A stretch of 64,000 nt of DNA from Caenorhabditis elegans (Eukaryota > Nematoda > Chromadorea > Rhabditida > Rhabditidae): contig NC_003282.8 of NCBI RefSeq assembly GCF_000002985.6, forward strand, positions 2,542,001-2,606,000. The letters run 5' to 3'. Shown here in pieces: positions 1-12,900 of this stretch (position 1 is the stretch's first letter; each line of letters opens with the position of its first letter). Made by a program: the position numbers and the translations under genes. Below the pieces are notes generated by a model. That model made no database searches, had not been told where the DNA came from, and saw nothing but the letters and a program-made list of their open reading frames with translations.

Positions 1-325
1 CTCATTTTTGAAAAAAAAAATTTGCCAAAAAAGATCAAAGAGGCGCCGCCGACAGAGAAGTGCACATGAATTATATTCAGCTGGAAATTGGAAACTGAGA
101 GAAATCTGAATAAAACATAATTTTTTTCTCTTATTTCCGTTGCTTGCAGTGTTCCCTTTGCCAATTTCCTCTGAGCTCCCCGAGCCCGTCAAGAGCTCCT
201 CCTATTTTTTCTTCGATTTTTCCCATTATTCGCTGGTTTTCTTGATTTTTTTCGATTGGAAAAATGAGAAATATAATTATTTAAGTAATAAAATTGTAAT
301 TTTCAGAAAATTCGGGAATGACAAA

Positions 326-3300
326 ATGACCGATTTGGAGATTTGCGATTATGACGAGGTGGGTAATTTTTTTGCTGGAATTTTTTTTTCAAAAAAAATT
401 TCAAAACTTTTATTTTGATAACAAAATTCTGATTGGTCTTGCCAAGGGCTTTAATTTAAGTATAATCATGACCTACTTCCCACAAATTTGGAAAAAGTTG
501 GGTCCTGCCACGAAATCCTCGTCGTGTTCGTGGTGGGACCCAATTTTGAAAAATTGTGGAAAGTAGGTCATACTTATACATAAATTAAAGCTCTTGACGT
601 GCAGAAATTGAATTTTGTATTGGAAAATATTGAAAAATAGTAAAATTTGAGAAAAGTTTTTTTTTTCGGAATTAAAAAAAATCTTCTTCCAGACCACCAA
701 CAATAGGCAAAACTGTACCGAAGACTACGGCGTATACGATGGATATACACAGACATGCGTTCCTCTACAACTTATACAATTTGAAGATGTGGTTAGTGGA
801 AAATTTTAAAAATAAGAAGCAGAAAGATTTTTGAACATTTTTGAAAATGTTTTTTTTTTAATTCAGAATTTTCCCAATTTCTGAAATCCACAATTTTAAA
901 TATTGTTTTTGCACTCAGCTTGCCGAGAGCTTCAATTTAAGTATAATCATGCCTAGGTTCCTATTACTTTGGGTCCCGCCACGAAAATCTACAGTAACAT
1001 CGGGATTTCGTTACGGGACCCAGAATTCTCAATTTCATAGGAAGTAGGTCATGGTTATACTCGAATTAAAGCACTTGATGAGGAAAATTTAGTTTTAATA
1101 ATGAAATCTGAGAAAAAGTGGAAATTTTTTTTGTTCAAAGTATTCAAAATGTATTTAAAATTTTCAAAAATCACAATATTAACTTTTACTTTTGCATCAA
1201 GCTTGTCGAGAGCTTTAATTTAAGTATAATCATGACCAAGTTTGCTTCAAATTGGGTCCCGCCACGAAAACCTACAGTAACCAAGGAATTTCGTGGCGGG
1301 ACCCAACTTTTTTAAAAATTAACGGAATATGGTCATGATTATACTTAAAATAGAGCTCTTGGTATGTAAAATTCAGATTCAATAACAAAATTTGACAAAA
1401 AGCTGAAGATTTTTCGAAATTTGAAAAAAAACATTTTTTTTTCAACTTTCAAATTTTTTATCATATACTTTTAGAATCTACTTTTTTAACTCAAATTTCA
1501 CTACAATTTGACCTAACTGACACATTCGAACTAATTCCAGCTCCACTAATCTCTGAATTGCTCCAATTAAATTAAAACGCGGTTTCCCGACTTGTTTTTG
1601 TTATTTTCCATCACTTTTTTTGCAGGAAAATGATGTGAAATTGCAAATAATCTATGGAATTATATTGCCAGTTCTTGCGGTTCTTGTTGTTGTTTCCAAT
1701 AGTGTTGTTATATTGGTCTTGAGCCAGCAAAAATCGGTAAGTGTGGGGGGGGGGGGGGTGAGTTGGGCCTCTACATCTTGAAAAAAAAATTTCCGAATGT
1801 AATCTTCCGAAAAAGATATAGAAAATTTTGAATTCAGCTTGCCAAGAGCTTCAAAATGAGTATAATCATGACTAGGTTCCGTTAAGATTGAGAAAACTTG
1901 GGTCTCACCACGAAAAATGAAATTCCTTGGAAAATTCCTACTGTAGGTTGGTTTTCGTGGCGAGACCCGGATTTTCAGAACCTAGTCATGATTATACATA
2001 TTTTGAAGCTCATAACCAGCTGAACTTGAGTTTAAAGCTATATTCCTGCAAATATTGTAAAATCTCGGAGTACTGTAGGTTTTCGTGTCGAGACCTAAAT
2101 TTTTTAGTTTCACACAATTTAACTATTTGCATCGGCTTTTTTCTTTTCTAGCGCATCGATTCAAGTACAAACATGACCTAGTTTGGTACAATTTCGACAA
2201 TATTGGGTCTCGCCACGAAAACCAACCTACAGTAACCAAGGCATTTCGTGGCGGGACCCAACTTTTTTTTTGATTTTATGAAACCTAGTCATGATTATAC
2301 TTGAATTGAAGCTCTTGCCAAGGGGAATACAAATTTTATTATTATTATTAGATAGAAAAATTATATTGCGAAAAAAAGAGTTTTCAAAAAATTCATTGTT
2401 TTTCAGAAAAGAGCCAGCGTGGAGCCTTTACTATGGATGGCAATATGCTCATTATTAATGGCAATTTCACCACTACCATTTACTATCTATTACTACAATT
2501 TAAGCCATCATTTGGACTTCAATCAGACACTTTTCCTATGCTATTTGCAAAAAGTTGGTGGAAAATTTTGAATTTTCAGTCAAAAATTTAATAAAATTTG
2601 ATAATTTTTTCAGGTTTGCATGGAAATTATGCCGTTTTTCTTCAATAACTTAGTTCTGTTGTTCACAATTTTATTAGGGGTTCAAAGGTGAGATTTTTTC
2701 TTAAAAAAACAACTATTTTTTACAAAGTTTCAAAAAGTTATTTGGGTTCCTAAAATGTTCAATTTTGAAAATTCCACAACGTACATTCTATTTTCGTACT
2801 GAGCATTGCGCTAGCTTCAATTTAAGTATAATCATGACTATGTTCCGTTAAGTTTCAAAAAAGTTGGGTCCCGCCACGAAATTCCTTGGTTACTGTAGGT
2901 TTTCGTGGCAAGACCCACTTTGGAGCAAATTTTGTCATGATTATACTCAAATTAAAGCTCTTGGCGAACTAAATTCAAAAATGTAAAATACAATTAAAAA
3001 AAATTTTTATCCATCTTTTTTTTTTGAGAAAAAAATATTTTTTCCAAAACTTCACTTTTCCCAAAAAAAAAAACATTATTTTATTTTAACTCAACTCATG
3101 AGAACAATAATTCAAGTGACCAATTGCGTCCAGTTTGAAAAATTTGGGTCCCACCACGAAAACAAACCTACCTACAGTTACTTCGTGGCGGGACCTAAAA
3201 ATTATCAAACTGGTGCGTTTTTTGGGGAAAATTTGAGAAATTTCAAATTATTGATCGATTCATCGATTTTATTCGGTTTTTGCTTATCAAGAGCTTTCAT

Positions 3301-6300
3301 TTAAGTATAATCATGAGCAGGTTTCGATTAAGTTGGGTCTCGCCGCGAAAACCACGAGCAACTACAGTAACCTCGTGGCGGGACCCAATATTTTTTAATC
3401 TTATCGAAACCTAGTCATGATTATACTTAAATGAAAGCTCTCGGCGAGCTGAGTTCAAAAAATGTTACTAAAATGGGTCTCACAACAAAAATTACTAGTT
3501 TTTTCAGATTCATTGTTGTTCAGTACCCTCTTCAATCCATCAGATGGTGCACACCAAAAATGGTTCGAAGATATTCAAAATTAATATTAATACTGGCCAC
3601 ATTTCTAACCGGTTTTCATTCTCTTTATGATATCCGTTTATTATACCATTTTTGTATAAAAGTGAGTTTTTGTGTGGATTTACGGTAGTGTCGATTTACG
3701 AGATTTTTTTAAACAACAGGAAAATTTATTTCAATCTAAAAAAAATTTTCAGTATCGAGATGAATCATTCTGGGTGGCGAGATGTTTTATTGGGTACTCT
3801 TCGTTAACTTCTGCTTTTGGCGCAGACGCTTTTTCGGCGGTACGTACATAGTTTTTCGCTTCGAGACCCAAAATCTCCCTGAAATTTTGTTTCAGCAAAA
3901 ATTGAACAAAATTTTTGGCACCAGCTCGGCGAGAGCTTCAATTTAAGTATAAGCATGACCAGGTTCCGTTAAGTTTGAGAAAACTTGGGTCTTGCCATGA
4001 AATTCATTGGTTACTGTAGGTTGGTTTTCGTGGCGAGGCCCGATTTGTATATATTTTTTAAACATAGTCATTATTATACTTATTTTGAAGCTCTCAACTA
4101 GCTGAATTTGAATTTAAAGATTATAATTTAAAAAAAAGGAAGTTTTCGAAACTTACAGACCAATTTTCAGCTCTTCGACTATTTTCGAATTACCATCAAC
4201 CTACTGGCCAGTGGGTTATTATTCGTTGTGACCATTTTGCTGATCCAGACAATAAGAACACATGATCATCCAAAACAGGGGTGAGGTTTTACAGATTTTG
4301 AAAGAAAAATTTTTTTTTTCCTGAAATTTTCCAGAGTTCACCGTCACAAAAATCGGAAAACTTCAGCGAACACGACTATAATGTTGACAGTAATCATTAT
4401 TATTTATATGCTGGCGAGGTATGACATACAATTAAAAGTAGAAAAAGTAAAAAAAAAAGTTTGAATTTTTTTTTCTAAAATAAAAAAAAAATCTTTCTAA
4501 TTTTCGTTTATTACCGAAAATTTTTAATTCCGCTTGCCTAGAGCTTCAAGTAAAAACATGCGAAGCTTCCCTGAAGAAAGTGGGTCCCGCCGCGAAATCG
4601 CCTGGGTTACTGTAGGTTTTCGTGGCGGGACCCCAAATCGAAGGAAACCTGGTCGTGATTATACTTAAATGAAAGCTCAAAGTGAGCTGAATTTTAAAAC
4701 TGAAAAAAGAAATTTAATAATAAAAATTTTCAAAAAAAAAATCGTAATTTTTCGGAAATTCGTAACTTTCTCAGTTTTTTATATTTTTTCTTAAAATTTT
4801 CTATAAATTAACCCTAAAAATGTAATTCAATTTTTAAAATTGTATTTCAACCAAAATTTGATGCAACTACATTACAAAAAGAGTTTTCGTGGCGGGACCC
4901 AAAAAGTAAAAACCAATTTACATAAATGAGAAACCTAGTCATGAGTATACTTAAATTGATGCAATTTGTGAATAGAATTTAAATAATCTGATAAAAGTTA
5001 AAAATTTCAACTATTATTTTGGGTCTCGCCACGAAAATAGTAGTTTTTAGTTTATAAACTTAGCTAGTTACCTTAAAACTTTAATTTTCAAATAAAATTT
5101 TTCCAGAGTACCTACCACACTGCTATTCCTACTTGTAAAACTGATGGACTACATTTCAGTGCCAACAATAGCATTTGAAGTGATGAATAATATCTATCTA
5201 CGGGTATTTGCAAATATCACCACAATATCTCTACATCCCATATCATTTGCGATTTATATGTTCATGTCGAGGAAATTTCGAGTTTCAATGAGAAGGTTGT
5301 TAGGTAGGTTAAAAAGAGCAAAAAATTTGAAGCACTTTGACAGAAAAAATTGGTTGAAAATGTGTAAAATTTATTGAAATACGAGGGTTTAAAAAAAAAA
5401 TTGGAAATTTTTATAAAAAATTTTTTTCAAAAAATTTGTAAATCTGAAAATGAGTGCAATTTTCACAAAAGAACTATGTGTTGCATTGCCAAGAGCTTTA
5501 ACTTGAGTATAGACATGCCCAAATTTGAAAAAAGTTGGGTCCCGCCACGAAAACCCCTGAGTACTGTAGGTTTTCGCGGTGGGACCTAACTCTTTCAAAT
5601 TTTAAGCGAAGTAAGTCATGATTATACTTAAATTGAAGCTCTCGGCAAGATAAATATAGTGGAATAAGTATAAAAACGATATACTTCGAAAATAAGAAAA
5701 AAATTAATTTTGACAAAAAAAATTCCAAATTTTTTAAATACTTTTTATAAAAATTTCCTTTTTAAATTAAATTTTTCCAATATTCTAGGTTGGCGATTTC
5801 TTGCATCCGACGAAGAATTTAATGCATTCACATCATCCACCAGAATCCACACGGCACATCCAAAAATGACTCTAATGGAGAAGGAAAGCATAGGGTTAGT
5901 TTTTCAGATTTTTCGGAAAATTGGTTTTTGCACCTAAACCCAAAAATTCAACTTTTTTCTTCGATATTGACTTTAAATTCAAATTCATCTCGCTAAAAGC
6001 TCTCATTTAAGTATAATCATGACTAGGTTTGAATAAGTTTGAAAAATGTTGGGTCCCGTCACGAAAACTCTCGTTTCACTGTAATTTTTTTTTAATTTTC
6101 ACGGAAAATACAATTTTGAAAGTGAATTTTCGAAATTACGCGTATTTGAAAACAAAAATTATGTGAAAATATCACAAACTGAAAAAGTTACAGATTTTCG
6201 AAAATTTACAAAAACAATTTTTTTTGAAATTTTTGAATTTTCGGAAAAAAATTTGAAAATTCTTCATAAAATCGTTTCAAAAACTTTGATGCGAATATAA

Positions 6301-6719
6301 TCATGACTGGGTTCCCAAACATGGGTCTCGCCGCGAAACTTTTCCGGGTACTGTTGGGTACTGTAGGTTTTCGTGACGGGACCAAAAATATTCCAAACTT
6401 GAGCAAAACTAGCCATGATTATACTTAAATCAAAGCTCTCGGTGAGCTGGGTTCAAAAATTTGTATAAAAATCAATAATATTTCGTAAAACCGTCTGTAA
6501 AATCGGTGTGAACCCAATTTCAGCAGCAGTGGGAAAGGTACTCCATCAGTCGGACAAAAACGTGGAATGTCCGTCGATTTTAAGATTTCGTTTGACGTTG
6601 AGCCCCAACGTCGTCGCCGAGCAACCACCGCCGACACGAATCATGTAAATTTCCGAAGATTCGCTGAAAAATCGGAAAAAACGACGGAAATTTTGAAGAT
6701 TCGAAGAGAAAATTCGTAG
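326..6719 (+). CDS. Rhodopsin-class GPCR, possibly sex-peptide/myoinhibitory-peptide receptor-like (465 aa, 12 exons)
   Basis: Exons 326-358, 693-791, 1626-1736, 2407-2553, 2614-2687, 3508-3661, 3753-3839, 4171-4280, 4335-4418, 5107-5303, 5789-5894 and 6524-6719 join in one frame to a TAG at 6717 (465 aa). Seven hydrophobic segments are visible. TM1 carries the expected Asn (VVVSNSVVILVL). TM3 ends in VQRFIVVQYPLQ in place of E/DRY. TM7 carries SLHPISFAIYMF, a variant of NPxxY, before a basic C-tail. The ectodomain has Cys and an N-glycosylation site (NCT). The TM3-loop pattern QRFIVV...P...WCT resembles sex-peptide/myoinhibitory-peptide receptor relatives, so a neuropeptide ligand is inferred. 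That subfamily call is weaker than the GPCR call. ATG 326 follows a 3' splice-like site and gives a short first exon. Introns are loaded with inverted repeats but the coding frame is intact. Confidence 0.85.
436..6450. repeat. Burst of intronic inverted-repeat elements (gggtcccgccacgaaa family)
   Basis: About a dozen copies of one element of about 160 bp sit in the GPCR introns. Approximate positions are 440-600, 918-1080, 1200-1365, 1840-2015, 2140-2325, 2808-2968, 3285-3455, 3925-4100, 4535-4690, 5488-5650 and 6285-6450, with fragments near 3110-3200, 4870-4970 and 5998-6080. Each starts like CCGAGAGCTTTAATTTAAG, continues TATAATCATGAC, and ends in the reverse complement. A second inverted pair around GGGTCCCGCCACGAAA lies inside, often with TACAGTAACC. 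The form is a fold-back, non-autonomous DNA element (MITE-like). Orientation cannot be assigned. The ORFs inside are repeat artefacts. Confidence 0.8.
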
Positions 6720-6849
6720 TGCAATAACAATTTAAATGGTGTGTTTTTAAGTTGCTTTCTGTGTAAATTATTGATTTTTTTGTGGATTTTTAGTTTGAAA
6801 TTCAAAAACTACATAGAAAATCGGTATATTACCGTAAAAATTGGGTAAA

Positions 6850-7790
6850 ACAAAATATTGTTTTTTCAAACGGTGATCGATTTTTCCAATTTATTGATTT
6901 TTCCAAAAAATTATTGATTTTTCCGAAAAATTATTGATTTTTTCGAAAAATTATTGATTTTTCCGAAATTTTTTGATTTTTCCGAAAATTTATTGATTTT
7001 TTCAAAAATTATTGATTTTTCAGAAAATTGTATTGATTCTTCCAAAAAAAATTATCGATTTTTAGTTTGAAATTTGAAAAAATAACGTTAAAAATCGGCT
7101 TTTTACTGATTGATTGGGAAAAAATTTATTGATTTTTCCAAAAATTAATTAATTTTTTCAACAATTATTTATTTTCCGAAAATTATTGATTTTTCCGAAA
7201 ATTTACTGATTTTTCCGATAATTTATCGATTTTCCTGAAAAATTATTGATTTTTCAGAGAATTTATTGATTTTTCAGAGAATTTATTGATTTTTCCGAAA
7301 AATTATTGATTTTTAGTTTGAAGTTTGAAAAAATAAAGTTGAAAATCGGCGTTTTACTGCTTGATTGGGAAAAAATTTATTGATTTTTCCAAAAATCTAT
7401 TGACTTTTTCAAAAAATTATTGACTTTTCCTTAAAAAATATTGATTTTTTTCCGAAAATTTATTGATTTTTCCGATAATTTATCGATTTTCCCGAAAAAT
7501 ATTGATTATCCAAAAATTTATTGACTTTTTTAAAAATTATTAAAAATTATTCCGTGAATGTATTGATTTTTTCTTTAAAAAAATATTTTTCCGAAAAGTT
7601 ATTGATTTTTAGTTTGAAATGTGAAGAAATAACGGCGTATCGATTTTTGAAAAAAATATTGATTTTTCCGAAAAATTATTGATATTTCAAAATTTTATTG
7701 ATTATTCCAAAAAATTATTGATTTTTCCGAAAATTTATTGATTTTTTCCGAAAATTTATTGATTTTTCCAAAATTATCGATTTTTCAGCA
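6850..7790. repeat. Degenerate ATTGATTTTTCCGAAAA minisatellite
   Basis: Nearly 1 kb of imperfect tandem units of about 20 bp (TTATTGATTTTTCCGAAAAA and variants). Longer blocks starting TAGTTTGAAATTTGAAAAAATAA recur near 7060, 7310 and 7610, so there is a higher-order period of about 250-300 bp. No coding signal was found. Confidence 0.75.
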
Positions 7791-7846
7791 AAATCATGCA
7801 CCGATCTCCATGTCAAATGCAAATCACCGCCGGCACAATTCTGTGA
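7789..7846 (+). other. Possible alternative last exon of the GPCR
   Basis: After the minisatellite there is a TTTTTCAG acceptor and an open stretch that ends in TGA. It would be read in the same phase (2) as the regular last exon at 6524, giving GKIMHRSPCQMQITAGTIL. This would swap the basic C-tail for a short one. No transcript evidence is available, so a chance match is likely. Confidence 0.2.
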
Positions 7847-7952
7847 TAATTTTATTTTTTTTTCACTTTTTCAATTTTTAAAAATTTAAGAAATTTACGA
7901 CTTTTTCAATTTTTAAAAATTTAATAAAAATCAATAATTTATTCCAAAAAAA

Positions 7953-9642
7953 CTACAAAGGAGATCTCTTTTTCATCGGCGATAGTCCAATTGCGGATGG
8001 GCTCATCGGACCCTTTTTCGTCGGAGTTCTGGCAGTTTGTGGGGTTCTTGCAATTGGCTTTGGGGACAATCCAACTCGTGGGGACATCCCAATCCGTGGT
8101 GACACTGGGGACCTGGAAATTAGAAGTTTTAGGAGGAAAAATTGATTATCGATTTTTTCTAGATTTTTTTAATTTTCCAAGAAAAATTGTCCAAATTTGA
8201 GGTTTTCAACCTCACTAATACGTTTAATTTGTGTATAATAGGCTCCGCTCACTTCGGGTCCCACCACGAAAACCTACAGTACCACAGCATTCTCGCGGCG
8301 AGACCAAATATGCCGAATTTGATCAATGTTTTTTTTACCGCTGGCCTAGAAGTCTCAAAACTAAAAAAATAAAATTCCTCTTGCCGAGAGCTTTGATTTA
8401 AGTATAATCATGCCTGGGTTTGGATAAGTTAAAAAAATATCGGGTCCCGCCACGAGGTTACTGTAGTTGTTCGTGGTTTTCGCCGCGAGACCCAACATAA
8501 TCAAAACCTGGTCATGATTATACTTAAATGAAAGCTCTCGGTGAGCAGAAACCGAATAAAATCAATAAATCGATCAATAACTTGACATTTCTCAATTTTT
8601 CTCGAAAAAAAAACGCACTTAGCCTTTGGAAAAGGTGAAGCTGCTGGATGTTGAGGGCTTCTTTGTTCCTCTTCATCCTCATCTGGAATCTCAATTTCCT
8701 CATTCACGTGCTCCGACGACATGAAGCCTCGTTTTTTGAAACAACAGTAGACCGGGCCGGCGATAAGTATACCGAGGCACAGGATTATTCCGATTGTGAT
8801 GAGAAGTGTAGCGTGGACGGCAAAACTAAAACTGAATCAGTTAAAAATCGATAAAAATCGATAAAACCCATGAGTTATCGATTTTCCCAAAATTTTCTCT
8901 TCGAGACCCAATTTTTCACACATTAAAATTTATTTTATTTAAGAATCTGAGTTTAGAAAATTTGCAGAACATTTATCGATTTTTATAGAAACTAGAAACT
9001 ATTGATTTTTCAAAAATCGATTTTCGAGATTTTCTGGAAAAAGTCCAAAAACAAAAAAATAAACATTTTGAACTACCAAGAAATTATTAATTTTTCGTAA
9101 ATTATCGATTTTTTGCAGAAAATTCTAATTGGAAAATAAATCGATTTTTGTAAAATTTGGGTCCCGCCACGAAAACCTACAGTACCCCCAATTTCCGTGG
9201 CGGGAACACAAAGTTTCTCAACTTGAACAATATAGGCCATGTTTATACTTAAATCAAAGCTCTCAATGTGCCACAATCAAATTATTCCATCAAAAACTTG
9301 AAATTGTGGGTCTCGAAGCGACAACAAAACAAAATCCTACAATCCTTTCGGCTCCTCGACTGGCTCAACGCGTATCGGTTGATTTCGAACAGTTTCCGCA
9401 TTTTTCTCAATATTTTCAGCCGCCTCTCGGATTTCAGTAACAATTGTCCGGAAAAACTTGTAAAAGTCGTTCTGAAGACGGCCTATAGCATCTTTGGGTT
9501 TGCGAGTTTCTGTAAAAAAATCGATGAAATTTCAAAAAATCAATAATTTTACGAAAAACAAAAAAAGTACCCTGAAAAATCAATAATTTTCTTCAAAAAA
9601 TCAATAATTTTCCCCAAGAAAATCAATAAACTCACTATTCAT
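7953..9642 (-). CDS. Gene B: small single-pass membrane protein with Ser-Pro-rich cytoplasmic tail (180 aa)
   Basis: Exons on the minus strand, in transcript order: 9642-9636 (ATG), 9509-9341, 8825-8619 and 8112-7953 (TAG at 7955). They give a continuous 180-aa frame. The N-terminus is charged and helical (residues 1-58, with RLQNDFYKFFRTIVTEIREA) and has no obvious signal peptide. One transmembrane helix (about residues 62-82, LLITIGIILCLGILIAGPVY) is followed by CCFKKRG, an acidic stretch and a tail of repeated SP/TP motifs (MSPRVGLSPKP) ending in KKRSPL. The SP repeats suggest proline-directed phosphorylation. A possible trans-splice acceptor (CAATTCAG) lies 13 bases upstream of the ATG. 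The gene is divergent from gene A, with 274 bp between the two ATGs. Family not recognised. Confidence 0.7.
8205..9270. repeat. Three more inverted-repeat element copies in gene B introns
   Basis: Copies at about 8210-8350, 8385-8545 and 9140-9270, of the same family as in the GPCR introns. They share the internal GGGTCCCGCCACG hairpin and the TATAATCATG ends. They lie between coding exons of gene B and do not disturb its frame. Confidence 0.7.
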
Positions 9643-9916
9643 GTCTCTTTTTTGTCTGAATTGAACGACTGAATATTGAATCAAAAATTCTAAAAATGAT
9701 TGAAAAATTCACGGGAAATAAATCGAATTTTTTTTGAAAATTCAACGTAATTTTATCGATTTTTTTTTTGCTAAAAATTTAAGTAATTTTCCGTGACCCC
9801 CTGTTTTTCTGAACTTTGAACTTCGCGAAGAGATGCATAAAAAATCGATAAAACAATCAGTTCTTGATATTGGAGTTTCGAAAACGGATCGTTTTTGGGA
9901 TAACAAGTTAATCATC
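9643..9916. promoter_or_regulatory. Divergent promoter region between genes B and A
   Basis: This 274-bp gap between two head-to-head start codons must hold both 5' ends. It contains the block ATCAGTTCTTGATATTGGAG just before the gene A start. Related blocks (AGTTCTCGATTCTGGAATC) precede the other family first exons at about 15,260, 19,660, 20,340 and 30,370 and, inverted, at about 17,990 and 22,090. The block is therefore family 5' UTR or promoter sequence. Confidence 0.45.
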
Positions 9917-12900
9917 ATGATACGTAAGTTGATGCTCCGATGTTCCGGCGGCGTGTGTTGTGAGCGAGTAATTGGGCTTCCATGTGATGAGAGCGGTGCC
10001 GGCGCCGGCGCCTCCGCCGGTCTTCGCAGTCGCCGCTCGCCGCTGTTGCGCGCAATAATGTGAAAGGTGGTCATTTGGCAGCGGTCGACACAATTGGAGC
10101 ACTATGCCTACGGTGCGAATGGCTGTGTTAGACCGCCGGCGGAGGCGCCTCACCGGAGCCCATATGGAAGTCCTACAAGAAATGGAAAATCGATAATTTC
10201 GGCGTTTTTAATAACGCTCTAATATCTCGCCGGAATTGTTGTTAGATACCAGGAAGCGCGAAAGTTTCGGTTTAACTGCAAAAATAACGGTTAAAAATCA
10301 ATAAACCAGTTATCGAATTTTCGGCTGATATTCCGCTAGGCTGCTATTATTTAAATGCTCCGATATTCCGCCGGGGAGCAAGAAATGAAAAATCGATAAT
10401 TTCAGGAATTTAAAACAAGTCTCTGATACTTTTCGCTTGTAGTTTAAAACGTGGTAATTCGAATTTCAAGTCTCATTTATCGATTTTTCTTCATTGAAAA
10501 TAGGAAGTTATCGATTTTTTTAAAAGTAATTTTCCAACTTTGCATTCTTAGTGCATTTTTAATAGCATAAACTTTAAAAAAATTATAAAAATGTACGAGT
10601 TAGTTTTAAAAATTTGATGTACAACTAGCGAAAAATGCTCAGCGAAAAATGCAATTTTTCACAGATCAATTTAATTAAGTTTCTTTTGCAGGTGGTACTG
10701 AAAAATGCCTTATCATAATGATAATATTGATAATGGCATTCACATCAATTATCAATCCTTTGGAAGCGAGTGATGACGTGGATGTTCAATCCGATGATTC
10801 TGACTATCAATTCAATCGATTTGTTAATCCGAATTTTGTTTCTAATAGAGGACTGAGAAAAAGGAGAAAAGGTTCAAACCAAGGTAAGTATGAAAAGCGA
10901 GACCTTTTACCTGTTTTCTGCCTTTTGACGTGAATTAACTAAGGCTACCACGTGGGAGCGGCGCGGTGTCGGCGCATCACCGGCGGTCTTGGCAGGCGTT
11001 GTGCGCAACGTAGTGAGAAAGGTAGTTATTTGGAAGCGGCCGACACGTTCCGGGTCCCACGCCGCACTATACTTGCGGATACATTGCGGCGTTTGTGGCG
11101 CCGTGAGGCTGTTCGAGGTGCCTCACCTACCGGCGAAGGTGCCTCGCCGGCGCCGGAATGGAAGCCCTAGAGAGAAAGGAAAAAATTAGAAATTTGTAAA
11201 TTTAATTAGAAATTTTTTATTTTCTCATTTCTCTCAATTTGTTGAAAATATCATTTGAAAATTAAAAAATATATCGCGTTAGTTTGGAGGGCCCCTTGCG
11301 GTCAGGCAGGCAGAGTTTTTAACGCCTACATAAACCGTAATGTACAGCAAGTGAGCAAGTGACTGACATCATGTAGATCTAAAATTTTTTTCTACGGTTA
11401 ACTTTTTTGACGTCGTTGATCTCCACAAAAATGTGGTTGCGGAAAAATTCTAAATGTATCTAATTTCAGACAACCAAAAAACGTCGTGTGATTCCGGAAA
11501 GTATGAGAATTGCAGAAAGTTGAAACTCAGAAAATCAACATTTTAAGAATACATTTTCAGTTTTCGTTCCATATTCGAAAATAGAAACGGATTATTGCAA
11601 GAAAAACCTCACCGATCAGAGATGCCCAGGTTGGTTACAAAGCTATTAAAAATTAAATGTTTTCAAAAAAACAAAAATAGTTGTTTTATTACTAAGAACC
11701 TAAAAATCGATAATTCTTAAAAAAGGTCAATATTGTTCTTTTCAGGAACTAAAGAGAACTATGGATGCAAGAAAATTAAAGATCTTAACTGTCACTCAAG
11801 TTGGTGTTTTTTCCACTTGCAAACTGTTCAGCACTTAATTTTCAGAGCTTTCCGAACAAGATTCTGAAGACAGATGTAACAGTTCTGTACTAGATCAACG
11901 GTGTCCAGGTGAGCGCCGATTTTTCATAAATCAATGAAGAGATTAATAACTTTCAGGCACTTCTTGGTACTGCACGGTTTCGGTCAACACAACTAACGAA
12001 TTATACAATAAAGCATGTGATGGAGTACTTAAATTGGATGGTTTGTATTTATTTTGATTGCCGAGGTCCAAAAAAAATCTTTTCGATTTTGTTTTTGAAA
12101 GATCAAAAAATCGAAAAAAAAAATCGAAAATAATATTTCGACAGTACCCCTGTGTAGGATGCAGATACTTCTTCCCATGCACCAATTTTAGATTTTAAAC
12201 AAGAAGATCTGGAGAAGCTATGGTTCTTAAAAATTAATGTATTTTATAGGTGAAAAGTATTGCTACAACTTGAAAAATGGTGCTTGCCAGAAGCGTGAGT
12301 GAATGTATATACAATTTCGAGAAACATCGTTTTATTTTTAAGCTATTTCATCAACAAGGGAGGATAAAGCTTTCTGTAAAGAAAATCCTAACGATTTGCG
12401 ATGCTATTCATTGAAAAACGGTGAGTGAAATTCATAATATTTTCGACATTTGATTAATCTGTAAAAATGGTAAACTTCCAGAAAAGCGATAACTTTTGCG
12501 CAGCCGCCGGATTATTTTAATTTTATTTATTTCTAAGATACTATTTTATAAAGCTGAAAAAACGCATCTACAAAGATGCGTTTTTTCTAAAAAAAACATC
12601 TCTGCTGTGCTCACAGTTCTGCGCCTTATAATGGGATTATTCAAGTAGTGTCGCGAAATTTCGCAAAATGTATTTCAATATGAGTACATTTAAAATCGAG
12701 AATATTAATTTTCGAAAAACTAGCCCAAAGGATACTTTTTTCCAGGATTCATGTCTGTCTTTCCAAATTTGGCGTTTTGCACGTGGCTTCGTGATTTTGG
12801 AAATCATTGGCCGATTGAATGCTCCTTCAAACAAGAAGGTTTGCAAATTTGTTTTCTAATTAATATATATCTGGGCACATTTTCACGTTTACGTCGCTTT

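Noticed and set aside
10952-11189. GC-rich ORFs as genes
   Set aside because: They are shared with the other copies of a dispersed GC-rich repeat and have no splice or family support.
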